A stretch of DNA of 37,124 nt, taken from the NCBI GenBank assembly GCA_937925475.1, contig CALEWH010000028.1, positions 1 through 37,124 of the forward strand, written 5' to 3'. The DNA is from an uncultured Clostridia bacterium (GTDB lineage: Bacteria; Bacillota; Clostridia; Christensenellales; UBA1242). Positions 1 to 10,100 of this stretch are shown here, piece after piece. The position numbers and the translations under genes are program-made. The first letter of the stretch is position 1. Each line of letters opens with the position of its first letter. The notes beneath the pieces are model-generated. The model saw only the letters and a program-made list of their open reading frames with translations, was not told the origin of the DNA and made no database searches.

Positions 1-99
1 AAAAAAATAAAATTATACACAATATCACTTCAAATATATACTTTATGACAACTATAAATATGTTAATGTCAGAAAGATATGGGTTATTTGTCAAAATAC

Positions 100-132
100 A
101 AAAAAATAGTGCAACAAAAAATGTTACACTAT
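100..132 (-). terminator. Putative intrinsic terminator downstream of the ABC-F gene
   Basis: Arms at 106-115 and 123-132 form a 10-bp inverted repeat (ATAGTGCAAC against GTTACACTAT, one wobble pair) around a 7-base loop. Read on the minus strand, the stem runs into about seven U (100-106). It lies about 140 bases past the ABC-F stop. The rest of 1-272 is very AT-rich and shows no gene. Confidence 0.55.
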
Positions 133-272
133 AAAATTCACATATTGATTTTTTGTAATAAAAAATTCTCAAACTATTATAATTGCGTATTAAACAAAAT
201 AGTAATAAAATAAAATTAAAATATCGATCAGGAAATAATACTTAACACAAATAACAATTAAAAATTTACATC

Positions 273-1823
273 TTAATATTTTTCAAGATTTATTACTTTT
301 GTAGCAACCTTATTTACAAAATCCTTGCTATGGCTTACAAACAAAACACCACCATTATATTCTTTTAAAATCTTTTCCAGATGATTTATAGCAAGCTTGT
401 CCAAGTGGTTTGTAGGTTCATCTAGAAGTAAGAAATTATTTTGTTTTATTGACAATACACAAAGCTTTATTTTACTTTGTTCACCACCACTAAGATATTT
501 GATCTGTTTCTTTACATGCTCACTATTTAGACCACAATTAAACAATTTGTTTCGTGCTTCTTTTTCAGTAAGTTTTGGAAACATATTGATTATATAGTTT
601 AAAGGAGTCCCTTCAATATGATTAAAATCATTTTCTTGTTCGTAATAACCTGTAAGGATATTGTTTGACCAAGTATACTTTCCACCAAGACTATCCACAA
701 TACCCAACAACGTCTTTAAAAGCGTAGACTTACCTATTCCATTAAAACCCACAATAGCCACTCTATCACCCTTGCAGACTTCAAAACTTATTTTACTTTT
801 AAGTAATGGTTTTGTATAACCAATAACCAAATCTTCCACCTTTAACATAAGATTTCCAGCATACGCTTTCTCATTAAATCTAAATGTAGGTTCGAGTCTT
901 TCACTAGGTGGCTCTATTAGTTCTATTTTATCAAGCATTTTCTCTCTACTATGCGCCATTTTAGCAGTAGCTGCTCTGACCTTATTTTTTGCTATATAAT
1001 CCTCAAGTTTTTTAATCTCTTTTTGTTGAGATTCAAATCCTTTCTCTAAAAGCCTTCGTTTTTCTTCTTTTACCGCGTGCATTTTTATAAGATTGCACGT
1101 ATATTTATTCAGTACTTTATTGTCAGCATCATATATATGAGTCACAACATCATTAATAAAATGTTCATCGTGACTTACAATAATAAAGGATTTTTCACTG
1201 GACTTTATAAATTTCGTAAGCCATTCTATATGGTTTACATCAAGAAAGTTTGTCGGCTCGTCAAGTATCATAACATCTGGATTTTCAAGCAACAGTTTTG
1301 CTAGCAACACCTTTGCTCTTTGACCACCCGACAAAGTATCAATACTTGTATCAAGTCCCAAAGCAGTCACACCTAAGCCATATGATATTTTTTCAATATC
1401 ACTATCAATAGCATAAAAATTTGCATCAAGCAATTTGTCATACAATTCACCACTAGCATAAAGCATTTTCTCAATCATTGCATCATTCGTCTCACTTGCA
1501 AGACTATTAATGATATTGTTGTACTTTTCTTCGATATTATATAATTCTTTATATGCACCACGCAAATATTCTCTTATACTACAATGCTTGTTAATTTCAG
1601 CATACTGATCAAGATATTTGATTGTGTATTTCTTATTAATATATAACGAACCCGCATCAATAAGTTTTTCACCCGTAATGATTTTTATCAATGTACTTTT
1701 GCCAGCACCGTTTAGCCCGACTAGACCGATTTTTTCTCCCGGATTTAACACAAAGTTTGTATTGTTGAAAATTGTTTTTTCACCAAAACCTATTGAAAAA
1801 TTATTTATTTCTATAACACTCAT
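273..1823 (-). CDS. ABC-F family ATPase (YfmM-like), soluble duplicated ATP-binding cassette protein
   Basis: This 516-residue protein has two ABC cassettes and no membrane segment. The first has Walker A GLNGAGKST (36-44), signature LSGGQ (164-168) and Walker B with DEPTNFLD (188-195). The second has GFNGIGKST (359-367), LSGGE (444-448) and DEPTNHLD (468-475). A charged linker, about residues 250-305, joins them. This is the ABC-F layout; members act on the ribosome to relieve stalling or give antibiotic protection rather than transport. The length and the N-terminal style recall the Bacillus YfmM group, but I assign that from memory. The ribosome binding site is weak (GAGAG). The gene follows gltX, separated by a terminator. 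Whether it is a housekeeping or resistance factor cannot be told from sequence. Confidence 0.9.
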   Translation of the reverse strand: MSVIEINNFSIGFGEKTIFNNTNFVLNPGEKIGLVGLNGAGKSTLIKIITGEKLIDAGSLYINKKYTIKYLDQYAEINKHCSIREYLRGAYKELYNIEEKYNNIINSLASETNDAMIEKMLYASGELYDKLLDANFYAIDSDIEKISYGLGVTALGLDTSIDTLSGGQRAKVLLAKLLLENPDVMILDEPTNFLDVNHIEWLTKFIKSSEKSFIIVSHDEHFINDVVTHIYDADNKVLNKYTCNLIKMHAVKEEKRRLLEKGFESQQKEIKKLEDYIAKNKVRAATAKMAHSREKMLDKIELIEPPSERLEPTFRFNEKAYAGNLMLKVEDLVIGYTKPLLKSKISFEVCKGDRVAIVGFNGIGKSTLLKTLLGIVDSLGGKYTWSNNILTGYYEQENDFNHIEGTPLNYIINMFPKLTEKEARNKLFNCGLNSEHVKKQIKYLSGGEQSKIKLCVLSIKQNNFLLLDEPTNHLDKLAINHLEKILKEYNGGVLFVSHSKDFVNKVATKVINLEKY

Positions 1824-1836
1824 ATTCTACTCTCAT

Positions 1837-1881
1837 AAAAAAATATTTATGCAACATTATTTACAATATTGCATAAATATT
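1837..1881 (-). terminator. Intrinsic terminator of gltX
   Basis: A perfect 13-bp inverted repeat (arms 1842-1854 and 1869-1881) has a 14-base loop. On the minus strand it is followed by a U-run (1843-1837). It starts 11 bases after the gltX stop and ends 14 bases before the ABC-F start. Confidence 0.75.
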
Positions 1882-1891
1882 CACAATATTA

Positions 1892-3556
1892 TTATATTCT
1901 ACCTATCAAATATTTTACTCTATCTTGAAGTTCTTCTTTACCCAAAACAACACAAATCGAATACAAATCAGGAGTATTTTCTTTTCCTGTAATGCAAATT
2001 CGTATTATTTTGCACAAATCTGCAATATTTCCAAGATAATTATCTGGATTTGCTTTATATTCTTTATTATTAACGGCAAATCCCATAGCCAATCCCAAAG
2101 CCTTTACACCTTCAAACCACTCTTCTTTTGTTTGATTTTTATCAAATTTTTCTGCATATTTATGCATAATTTCTTTTACTTTTTCTGGACTTACTTTTGG
2201 GAAAAATGCATTTACACATAGCGATGAGTATGGCAAAAACATATAATCAAAATAATCTTTTATTTCACTATAATATTTTATATCTTTTCTTGGTTTTTCT
2301 CCACCACGATCAATCGACAAAACATTTATAATGTATTTTTTATTTTTGTTTATATACTCATAAAATGCTGGATCATGATCTACTGCCCAGTCAGACAAGT
2401 TTTGATACAAGGTCTCAGCTGACATTTTAGCAATAATATTTTTCGATATATCATTTAGTTTGTTGAAGTCAAACATTGGATTATTGCTACCTATATTCGA
2501 CATCTTAAATGGAAATTCGCGATAATCCTTATCAGGATTTTCTTTGCGCCAGTCTTCAAAATTGCTATTTGCAAGAGTCATAAGATATTCGACAACCGAT
2601 TGACTTGGATAACCCATTTCCAAATAATGTGCAGTGTTTGCCTCAGGGTCTTTTCTTTTACTCAACTTACGCTTTTGATTAGTTTCATTGTCAAGTTTAC
2701 TAATTACTGGTGTGTGTGCGTATTTGGGTGGATTTAGACCAAATGCATCAAATAATTCGAGATGGCACGCAAGTGATTGAAACCATTCTTCGCCACGCAC
2801 AACAGTAGTTGTGCCCATCAATGTGTCGTCTACCAAATGCGCAAATGCATAAACAGGAATACCATTGCCCTTAATCAAAATAACATCTTTATTGTTTTCG
2901 CGGATATCACGCTCACCTTTAATAAGGTCAACAACATGTATTGTTTTGTTGATATCACCTTGTGACAACAATCTAAGGCCAAAAGGCTTACCTTCTTTGA
3001 TATATTGTTCGATTTGTTCGTAAGTTAGATTGCGACAAGGGTCTTTTCCTTCTATTGTGTCACTTGTTTCAAGTTCTTCTTCACGACGCTTTAAAATGTC
3101 GCTTTTCGACTCAGAAACATCGCAAAAACAAGGGAAAGCACGACCAATACTAACAAGGTATTTTGCAAATGTGTCATAGATTTCAGTACGACGACTTTGA
3201 ACATAAGGACCATATTTTCCTATCTCGGTCAAATGGTCACCACGATAGCCCTCATTTGGCACTAATCCAAAATATTGAAGCGCATTATAAGCAATAGTGC
3301 CCGCATCCTTAATTTCTCTTCTAGTGTCAGTATCTTCAAGACGCATATAAAAAACACCATTAGTAGTGCGCGCAAATGCCTCGTTGATGACACATTGAGA
3401 AAGGCTTCCCAAGTGCAAAAATCCAGTAGGACTAGGCGCAAATCTCACAACCTCAGCACCTTCCGGCAAATCTCTCTTAGGATACTTTTGCATATAATAA
3501 TTGATATCGTGTTTTACATTTGGATACAATAAGTCCGCAAGTTTTTTATAGTCCAT
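1892..3556 (-). CDS. gltX: Glutamyl-tRNA synthetase
   Basis: This class I aminoacyl-tRNA synthetase attaches glutamate to tRNA-Glu in the cytoplasm. The 554-residue protein shows the HIGH-type motif HLG (48-50) inside FAPSPTGFLHLG, the RLEDTD segment (72-77) that helps bind the substrate, and the KMSKS-type loop KLSKR (297-301). The ATG at 3556 is chosen over an upstream in-frame codon at 3589 because AAGGAGA sits just before it and the family match begins there. The protein is longer than the common 480-500 residue GltX and belongs to a longer bacterial form. Whether it also charges tRNA-Gln cannot be judged here, and no gatCAB is in view. The gene appears to be its own transcription unit. 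Confidence 0.95.
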   Translation of the reverse strand: MDYKKLADLLYPNVKHDINYYMQKYPKRDLPEGAEVVRFAPSPTGFLHLGSLSQCVINEAFARTTNGVFYMRLEDTDTRREIKDAGTIAYNALQYFGLVPNEGYRGDHLTEIGKYGPYVQSRRTEIYDTFAKYLVSIGRAFPCFCDVSESKSDILKRREEELETSDTIEGKDPCRNLTYEQIEQYIKEGKPFGLRLLSQGDINKTIHVVDLIKGERDIRENNKDVILIKGNGIPVYAFAHLVDDTLMGTTTVVRGEEWFQSLACHLELFDAFGLNPPKYAHTPVISKLDNETNQKRKLSKRKDPEANTAHYLEMGYPSQSVVEYLMTLANSNFEDWRKENPDKDYREFPFKMSNIGSNNPMFDFNKLNDISKNIIAKMSAETLYQNLSDWAVDHDPAFYEYINKNKKYIINVLSIDRGGEKPRKDIKYYSEIKDYFDYMFLPYSSLCVNAFFPKVSPEKVKEIMHKYAEKFDKNQTKEEWFEGVKALGLAMGFAVNNKEYKANPDNYLGNIADLCKIIRICITGKENTPDLYSICVVLGKEELQDRVKYLIGRI

Positions 3557-3579
3557 AATAATCTCCTTAAAACATCTAT

Positions 3580-3608
3580 ATTCTACCAAATAAAAACAAA
3601 AAAAACAA
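3580..3608 (-). promoter_or_regulatory. Probable gltX promoter overlapping the upstream terminator
   Basis: On the minus strand TTGTTT (3608-3603) is 17 bases from TAGAAT (3585-3580), and TGG precedes the -10 as an extended -10. The -35 lies inside the terminator stem of the upstream lipoprotein gene. Confidence 0.5.
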
Positions 3609-3626
3609 CCTATAAAGGTTGTTTTT
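3601..3626 (-). terminator. Intrinsic terminator of the 6178-3628 operon
   Basis: A perfect 10-bp stem (3601-3610 with 3617-3626) has the loop TATAAA. On the minus strand a long T-rich tract follows. It starts two bases after the lipoprotein gene. Confidence 0.85.
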
Positions 3627-3627
3627 A

Positions 3628-4857
3628 TTAATCAAATATTCCGACAAAACTATTAACAAAATAAGTAAATGTTTGTGTCGCAAAGTTTTCAACAAGCGAA
3701 ACATTTGCTTTGTCGACTCTGCCCAACGATTCTTTATATGTTTTTAGATCCATTGTGCCAAATCCAAGTCGGATTTGATTGTATTTGTAAAAGTCTAGTT
3801 TTGAATAAACATTTTTATAGATGTTTACCTTTTGATTAAAGGCTTTTAGATAATACACAAACTTTTCTAGTTTTGTGTTGTAATCTTCGTAAATCTTTTC
3901 GCCCGCTTCTGTTGTGCCAGTTTGCTTCAACACCACATCATCAGCACTGAAATATGTATTGTCCGATTTGTATACCGACTTATTGATATCAAAGCAAGGA
4001 TTGGTACCTGTCTTAAACAATAATCCAGCGATCACATATTGTTGATTCAAACCACTTGTAAGTTTTATAAGTTCGTTAAGGTCACATTCAGAATACTCAA
4101 ACGCCTTAACATTTTCTAGATAAACAACTTGCGCCATATTCAAATACGCTTCGTCTATCAAACGATTTAGAAGAAGCAAGTTTGTGTCTTTATCTTTTCC
4201 GAAAGTATATGTGTTCCAAACATACTTAACATGAAAATCTTTAAACGCATTTACGAAGTCAAAACTTGTTTCAATCAAGTCATTGAAAGCGTAAGTAAAG
4301 CTTGTAAGATTGATTGCGCCTTCAAAACTTATAGCATTTATCTCGTCTTCGGCTTTTGTTTTTTCAGTAATAAACTTGCCTATTTGCTCGTCAAGTTTTT
4401 CAAGTTTTTTGTACAAATTCTCGACATCATTTTGTTTTATGTCGTGTTTGATAAGGTCATAACTTGCGTATAGCTTTTCCGACCAGTTTGTATAGTATCT
4501 GTAAATCCAGTCAAGTAGTTTTTGCTCGACATAGACAAGCGCATAATATCTGTTGTATAGGTTTTTATCACTGACATTATTAGTGCCCGAACTTATGTCA
4601 TTAAGTCCTTTTCCAAGTGCACCCTTATATGTAATATACATTAATGTCCCCGGAACTTTGCCGTCCGAAGTCCTTTGAGCAAAAACATAACTCATCTTTT
4701 CTTTATTAAGGTCTCCCACAACTGCTTCGGAGTATTTTTCAACCATATTATTGTAGTATTTTTGTACATCTAGCAAAGTGTGTTTTTTTCCACACCCGAT
4801 AAACATACCAATCGCCATCGCAGGAACTAATAGAAATGCAAATATTTTCTTTAACAT
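3628..4857 (-). CDS. Putative lipoprotein, helical, unknown function
   Basis: I do not recognise this 409-residue protein. It begins with a type II signal peptide: MLKK, a hydrophobic stretch, and a lipobox ending FIGC with the lipidated Cys at 22. It should be exported and anchored on the outer face of the membrane. The rest looks mostly alpha-helical and rich in Tyr, Lys and Asp, with a coiled-coil-prone part around residues 140-170. No catalytic motif is visible. AGGAGG precedes the ATG. The gene lies 13 bases after the 435-residue membrane-anchored protein gene, so the two are co-transcribed and probably act together. Both have helical bodies of similar length, and short similar stretches such as KYV after a Lys/Asp-rich helix hint at distant relationship. 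Confidence 0.8.
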   Translation of the reverse strand: MLKKIFAFLLVPAMAIGMFIGCGKKHTLLDVQKYYNNMVEKYSEAVVGDLNKEKMSYVFAQRTSDGKVPGTLMYITYKGALGKGLNDISSGTNNVSDKNLYNRYYALVYVEQKLLDWIYRYYTNWSEKLYASYDLIKHDIKQNDVENLYKKLEKLDEQIGKFITEKTKAEDEINAISFEGAINLTSFTYAFNDLIETSFDFVNAFKDFHVKYVWNTYTFGKDKDTNLLLLNRLIDEAYLNMAQVVYLENVKAFEYSECDLNELIKLTSGLNQQYVIAGLLFKTGTNPCFDINKSVYKSDNTYFSADDVVLKQTGTTEAGEKIYEDYNTKLEKFVYYLKAFNQKVNIYKNVYSKLDFYKYNQIRLGFGTMDLKTYKESLGRVDKANVSLVENFATQTFTYFVNSFVGIFD

Positions 4858-4870
4858 ACCAACCTCCTAC

Positions 4871-6178
4871 TTACAAACCTAATCCAAAGCCATATGCTTT
4901 CAATAGACTTTGAATATCACTAACATAATCTTGGTTTAGTTTTGAAGTAATGTCTTTTACAGAATCAGAATTATCGGCAAAATAGTTTAGTTCTGCATTG
5001 TTAAGATTAAGTACAAGTACAAGATCGGACTTTGCATTTTTCACGATTTTACTGTATTGTTCCAAAACATCATCAGCACTACTGCCATCTTTAAATTGCT
5101 CCAAACCCATCGAAATATCAATGAATTGGGTAGCATTTCTAAGTTTGCTAATCGACTTATCTATATCGTACTCACCGCTCACAGCAGACTTTACAGACAT
5201 CAAAGTCAAATCCATCTTAACAGTGTTGGTCTCGATTATATACTCCCCACCAAAAACATATTTTATCACCATATCTTTAAGGCTTTCTATCATTTCACTT
5301 TTTTTAGTAAGAAGTTCTCTATATCTTTTTATCAACTCCAAATAACGCGAAGTAAGTTCCATTTTGCCACTAGTATTTGTGTCTGTATCATATTCTGTAT
5401 ATTGTTTTACTATAAAATATGTTTTTTCACCCTCAGTCACTGGACCAGTAGTAATTTCAAAAACATTTTCCTCGCCTTCTTTCGCGTTAAAATTGAAAGC
5501 TTTTTGATAATTGTAAACATTTTGTAATTGAGTATTAAAGGCTGTCAAGGCACTGTTGTATTCTTTAATCTCCTTATTCATAGCCTTTTGGTCGCTATTT
5601 TTTACTCCATCAAGAACTTGTGCATATGCAAAGTAGTAGTCAAATATTGCATCAAGGCTTTTTTCTACTACGACATATGAATACACACCAACACCTGTGG
5701 AAACCTCAATTTTGTTGTTGGCACCAATATTATTTGACGAAATACCGCCCTTAAACATATAGTCACGATATTTCAATATGTCGACGTATTTCCCCGAATT
5801 GTCAAAACCAAAGTATGTTTCTTTTTCGCTTGGAGTACTGGCGTTTTTTTGCACATAGTCATAACCATTAGTGCCTATAACAATATCAGCACCTATGGTC
5901 GAATTTACCTTTGTCGGATTTTTTCCATTTTCATCCTTTACTTCAACCATATGTTCTTGCACTTTATGATAACTTACATTTTTAGTGCCGTGACCATTAA
6001 AATTATAAAGGTTGTTTAGTTTTGCATCAACGCCCAATTTTTCGCGTTTGTCAATCGTATCAGAAAGTTTTGTAAATGTCTCCAAATCGCTATCTGGTTT
6101 GAAGAAGAAATAATAGCACGAAAATCCCACTGCAACCAAAACGATAAGGGTTATTGCTATTCGTAAAAAATGTTTCAT
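4871..6178 (-). CDS. Membrane-anchored extracytoplasmic protein, unknown function
   Basis: This 435-residue protein has a single N-terminal hydrophobic helix (about residues 6-26) after MKHFLR and a long, presumably external, domain. The Cys at 21 (FSCYY) is not in a convincing lipobox, so a signal anchor is more likely than lipidation. Residues about 85-180 look strand-rich, and 185-330 are helical and lysine-rich. No known domain is recognised. GGTGGAG precedes the ATG. It is the first gene of a two-gene operon with the downstream lipoprotein. The pairing of one anchored and one lipidated protein suggests an envelope complex, which is inference only. Confidence 0.8.
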   Translation of the reverse strand: MKHFLRIAITLIVLVAVGFSCYYFFFKPDSDLETFTKLSDTIDKREKLGVDAKLNNLYNFNGHGTKNVSYHKVQEHMVEVKDENGKNPTKVNSTIGADIVIGTNGYDYVQKNASTPSEKETYFGFDNSGKYVDILKYRDYMFKGGISSNNIGANNKIEVSTGVGVYSYVVVEKSLDAIFDYYFAYAQVLDGVKNSDQKAMNKEIKEYNSALTAFNTQLQNVYNYQKAFNFNAKEGEENVFEITTGPVTEGEKTYFIVKQYTEYDTDTNTSGKMELTSRYLELIKRYRELLTKKSEMIESLKDMVIKYVFGGEYIIETNTVKMDLTLMSVKSAVSGEYDIDKSISKLRNATQFIDISMGLEQFKDGSSADDVLEQYSKIVKNAKSDLVLVLNLNNAELNYFADNSDSVKDITSKLNQDYVSDIQSLLKAYGFGLGL

Positions 6179-6207
6179 AACTTACTCCACCTTGTCTTAT
6201 TTATATA

Positions 6208-6236
6208 ATAATAACATTATTTAAAAGTATTGTCTA
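6208..6236 (-). promoter_or_regulatory. Probable promoter of the 6178-3628 operon
   Basis: On the minus strand TAGACA (6236-6231) is 17 bases from TATTAT (6213-6208), 29 bases upstream of the start codon. Confidence 0.5.
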
Positions 6237-6259
6237 TTATTTGCACTCAAAATGCAAGT

Positions 6260-6988
6260 TTAGCAATAACTCACCTTGTAAAGTGTAAGGCCTTTACCTG
6301 ATAAGGTTTTGCCAGCATTTGCCCGACTTTTGCTAGATATAATTTCTGCCATATTTAGACTAAGTTTTCCACTCGCAATATCAATAAGCGTGCCTACGAT
6401 AATGCGCACCATATTATATAGAAATCCATCTCCGCTAATCGTAAACTCATACAACACTCCGTCACCCACAACTTTTGCCTCAAAAATAGTGCGAATCTTG
6501 TCTACGACCGAAGTGTTTGACGCACAGAACGCTGAAAAGTCATGCGTCCCCAAAAGCGACTTTAAGTTGTCTTCAAAAACTCGCATATCCACATTAGACT
6601 TTATTTGTGTTGCAAATCTGTCGTAAAAAGGAATAGGTTGTTTTGACAGATAAAACCTATACTTGTATGTTTTTTGCTTAACATCATAACGCGCATGAAA
6701 ATCGCTTGGCACTTGTTTTATTTCAAGGATTTTGATGTCGTCAGGCAATAGCGCATTTGCGTGTCCAACAAAACTTTTATCTAGTTTGACATCGCAGTCA
6801 AAATGTGCAGTTTGGCAAATTGCCGAAACCCCAGCATCAGTCCGCCCCGATGCATTGAGTGTTATTGAAGCGCCCACAATTTTCTCCAGAACTTCTTCGC
6901 ATAGTCCTTGGATGCTCACACCTTTTGCTTGTTTTTGCCAGCCACAATATCGGCTTCCGTCATAACTTATACTTACTAAATATCTCAT
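6260..6988 (-). CDS. truA: tRNA pseudouridine synthase A
   Basis: TruA makes pseudouridine at positions 38-40 of the tRNA anticodon stem-loop. The 242-residue length is normal. The catalytic motif is GRTDAGVSA with Asp 51; the family consensus is GRTDAGVHA, so the usual His is Ser here. The next family features (QTAHF at 59-63, the RYDVKQKTYKY segment, FLYNMVR near 190) are present. The start has no recognisable Shine-Dalgarno sequence. A -10-like TACAAT ends only six bases before the ATG, so the mRNA may be leaderless. The gene is divergent from nifJ. Confidence 0.93.
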   Translation of the reverse strand: MRYLVSISYDGSRYCGWQKQAKGVSIQGLCEEVLEKIVGASITLNASGRTDAGVSAICQTAHFDCDVKLDKSFVGHANALLPDDIKILEIKQVPSDFHARYDVKQKTYKYRFYLSKQPIPFYDRFATQIKSNVDMRVFEDNLKSLLGTHDFSAFCASNTSVVDKIRTIFEAKVVGDGVLYEFTISGDGFLYNMVRIIVGTLIDIASGKLSLNMAEIISSKSRANAGKTLSGKGLTLYKVSYC

Positions 6989-7051
6989 ATTTTAATTGTA
7001 ATACAAAATGTCGATAATTGAAAACTTTTTAATATGTTTTTGCCATATATT

Positions 7052-7080
7052 TGACTAAAAAAAACCAAATTAATATAATA
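7052..7080 (+). promoter_or_regulatory. nifJ promoter
   Basis: TTGACT (7052-7057) is 17 bases from TATAAT (7075-7080), a near-consensus housekeeping promoter 27 bases upstream of the TTG start. It also rules out the in-frame ATG at 7051 as start, because that codon lies upstream of the -35. Confidence 0.8.
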
Positions 7081-7107
7081 AAACAAATTAGTAAAGGAGA
7101 AAGAAGT

Positions 7108-10100
7108 TTGGAAAACAGAATAACTATTGACGGAAATACAGCAGCTGCCACCATTGCATATGCGATGAGTGAGATTGCAACAATTTATCCCATAACACCA
7201 TCTAGCCCAATGGCAGAGGTCTGCGACGCGAAAAGCGCCAACAATGAGCCAAACATTTTTGGTTCGACGCTTAAAGTGGTCGAGATGCAAAGCGAAGGCG
7301 GTGCAAGTGGTGCACTGCATGGTTGTCTGGCGAGCGGAAGCCTTGCCACAACTTTTACAGCGAGCCAAGGACTGCTACTAATGATTCCAAATATGTACAA
7401 AATCGCAGGCGAACTACTTCCTTGTGTAATGCATGTTAGCGCACGAAGCCTTGCCACACACGCACTAAACATTTTTGGCGACCATAGCGATGTTATGGCA
7501 GTAAGGCAAACTGGTTGGGCACTACTAAATTCGACCAGTGTTCAAGAAGCAATGGATATGGCGCTTGTGGCACATCTATCAACACTAAAAAGCAGTGTTC
7601 CGTTTGTGCACTTTTTTGACGGATTTAGGACAAGCCACGAAATAAACACAATTCATCCTATCGACATTGATAAGATAAAGAGCATTGTACCATATGACAA
7701 GATAGCTGAGTTTAAGGCGCGCGCTCTAAACTCCACCTATCCACACGCACAAGGCACCGCCCAAAACCCCGACATCTTTTTCCAAAACCGCGAAGCTGCA
7801 AACAATTACTACAACGCAGTTCCTAAGATTGTCGAGCAAACAATGTCAGATGTGTACGACATTACAGGAAGGCGTTATCACCTATTTGACTATATCGGGC
7901 ACCCAAAAGCAACCAGCATAATTGTTATGATGGGAAGCGGAAGTTCGACCGCAGAAGAAACAGTCAAGTATCTAAACAAATGCGGTGAAAAGGTCGGACT
8001 AATCAAAGTGAGATTGTATCGACCATTTAGTATCGAACACTTTATCAAAGCAATCCCATCGAGCGTCAAAAACATCGCTGTTCTGGACCGCACAAAAGAG
8101 AGCGGTAGCGTCGGCGAACCGCTATATCTTGATGTTGTTACCGCACTTAGAGAGCAAAACAAATCTATAAAAGTTGTTGGCGGAAGATATGGACTAGGAA
8201 GTAAAGAATTTACACCAAGTATGGTGGGAGCAGTTTTTGAAAACCTTAACAGCAAAAAGCCAAAAAATCATTTTACAATAGGCATAGACGATGACTTAAC
8301 ACACACAAGCCTAGAAGTAAAACGAACAATCCACCCATGTTCCGACAAAACAAATGGTTGCAAATTTTATGGATATGGCGGTGACGGAACTGTTTCTGCC
8401 AACAAAAACTCTATCAAGATAATTAGCGAATGTGCAGGTCTATATGGTCAAGCATATTTCGAATACGACAGCAAAAAGAGTGGCAATGCCACAATCTCCC
8501 ACTTGCGTTTTTCTGATAGCCCAATCAATGAGAGTTATCTATTAGACGATATCGACTTGGTCGCTGTCCACAACCAAACTTATGTCACAAAATATAATAT
8601 CCTAAAAGACCTTAAAAAAGGCGGAAAATTTATACTAAACACATCTTGGAAAGGTCACACACTTGACCAAATGTTGCCGTCATATATTAAAAACACTATC
8701 GCACAAAATAAAATCGAGTTTTACACTATCGACGCATACTCTCTTGCAAAAGAACTTGGACTTGGAAACAAAATCAACCTTCTTATGCAAAGCGCGTTTT
8801 TCAAAGTAGCGGACATTGTTCCGTTTGAAAAGGCAAAAGAAGCAATGAAAAAACACGCATTAAAGAGTTATGGTCACAAAGGTGAAAAGGTTGTCGAAGC
8901 CAATTACAAAGCCATTGACATGGGCGGAGACAATGTGAATAAAATTGACTATCCGCTAAGTTGGGCATCTGTAAAAGACGCAAATGTTGCGCCTATGTGT
9001 GACGGAAATTGTAGCACTTGCGAAGAAAAATACTTCCATGATTTTATCTCTCCTATATCACGACTTGAAGGAAACAAATTGCCTGTTAGCGCATTTAGCC
9101 CTGACGGATATGTTCCGACTGACACTACAAAGTGGGAAAAACGCGGGATAGCAACATCTCTTCCTTGCTGGAACAGTGCCGAGTGTGTACAATGCAATAT
9201 GTGTGCATTTGTTTGCCCACACGCTGCAATCCGCCCACACCTTATAAAATCCACAAACTTAAAAGGAGCACCAAAGTCACTTAGTCCACTTGACGCTGTC
9301 GGCGAACCAGGTTACAAATTTGTAATGCAAGTCAATCCACATGATTGTACAGGCTGTGGAGTTTGTGCAAGCGTTTGTCCTAAAAAGGGCAAGGCAATCG
9401 AGATGGTTGATGCGGTCGAAATCAAAGACAAACTTGCTGACCAATACGAATATGTTGAGTCAAAGCCTATCCTAAAATCAACCATATTTGGCGACAATAC
9501 TATTAAAGGTAGTCAGTTTAACAAACCATACTTTGAGTTTAGCGGTGCATGCGCTGGATGTGGCGAAACCCCATATATCAAAGTATTGACCCAATTGTTT
9601 GGTTCACATATGGTCATTGCAAACGCAACAGGTTGTAGCAGTATCTATGGTGGTTCGGCTCCTACCTGCCCTTATGCAAAGGACGAACAAGGATGCGGTC
9701 CAGCGTGGGCAAACAGCCTATTTGAAGACAACGCCGAGTTTGGCTATGGCATAAAACTTGGTCAAACAATCCAACAACAAAAACTAAAAGATTATTTGTT
9801 AAGATACAAAGAATACAAAGATAAAAAGACCAACACTCTAATCGACACATATCTAAGCGAAACAAACAGCGACAATATGCGTGCACTTGGACGCAAGATT
9901 GTGGCCGAACTTGAAAAAGCAAAACCTGTCACTCCACAAGGCAAGGAGATAGTAGAAACAATACTTGCACTTAAAGGATTTTTTGCAAATCAAAGCACAT
10001 GGATAATTGGTGGTGACGGATGGGCATATGATATTGGATATGGCGGACTTGATCATGTACTTGCAAGTGGCGAAAATGTAAACATTTTAGTACTTGACAC

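Noticed and set aside
7051..7107. ATG start of nifJ at 7051
   Set aside because: The -35 and -10 (7052-7080) lie inside this extension, and a good Shine-Dalgarno sequence precedes the TTG at 7108.
7185..7472. Long antisense ORFs inside nifJ and other large genes
   Set aside because: They lie opposite strongly conserved coding sequence, lack ribosome binding sites and match no family.
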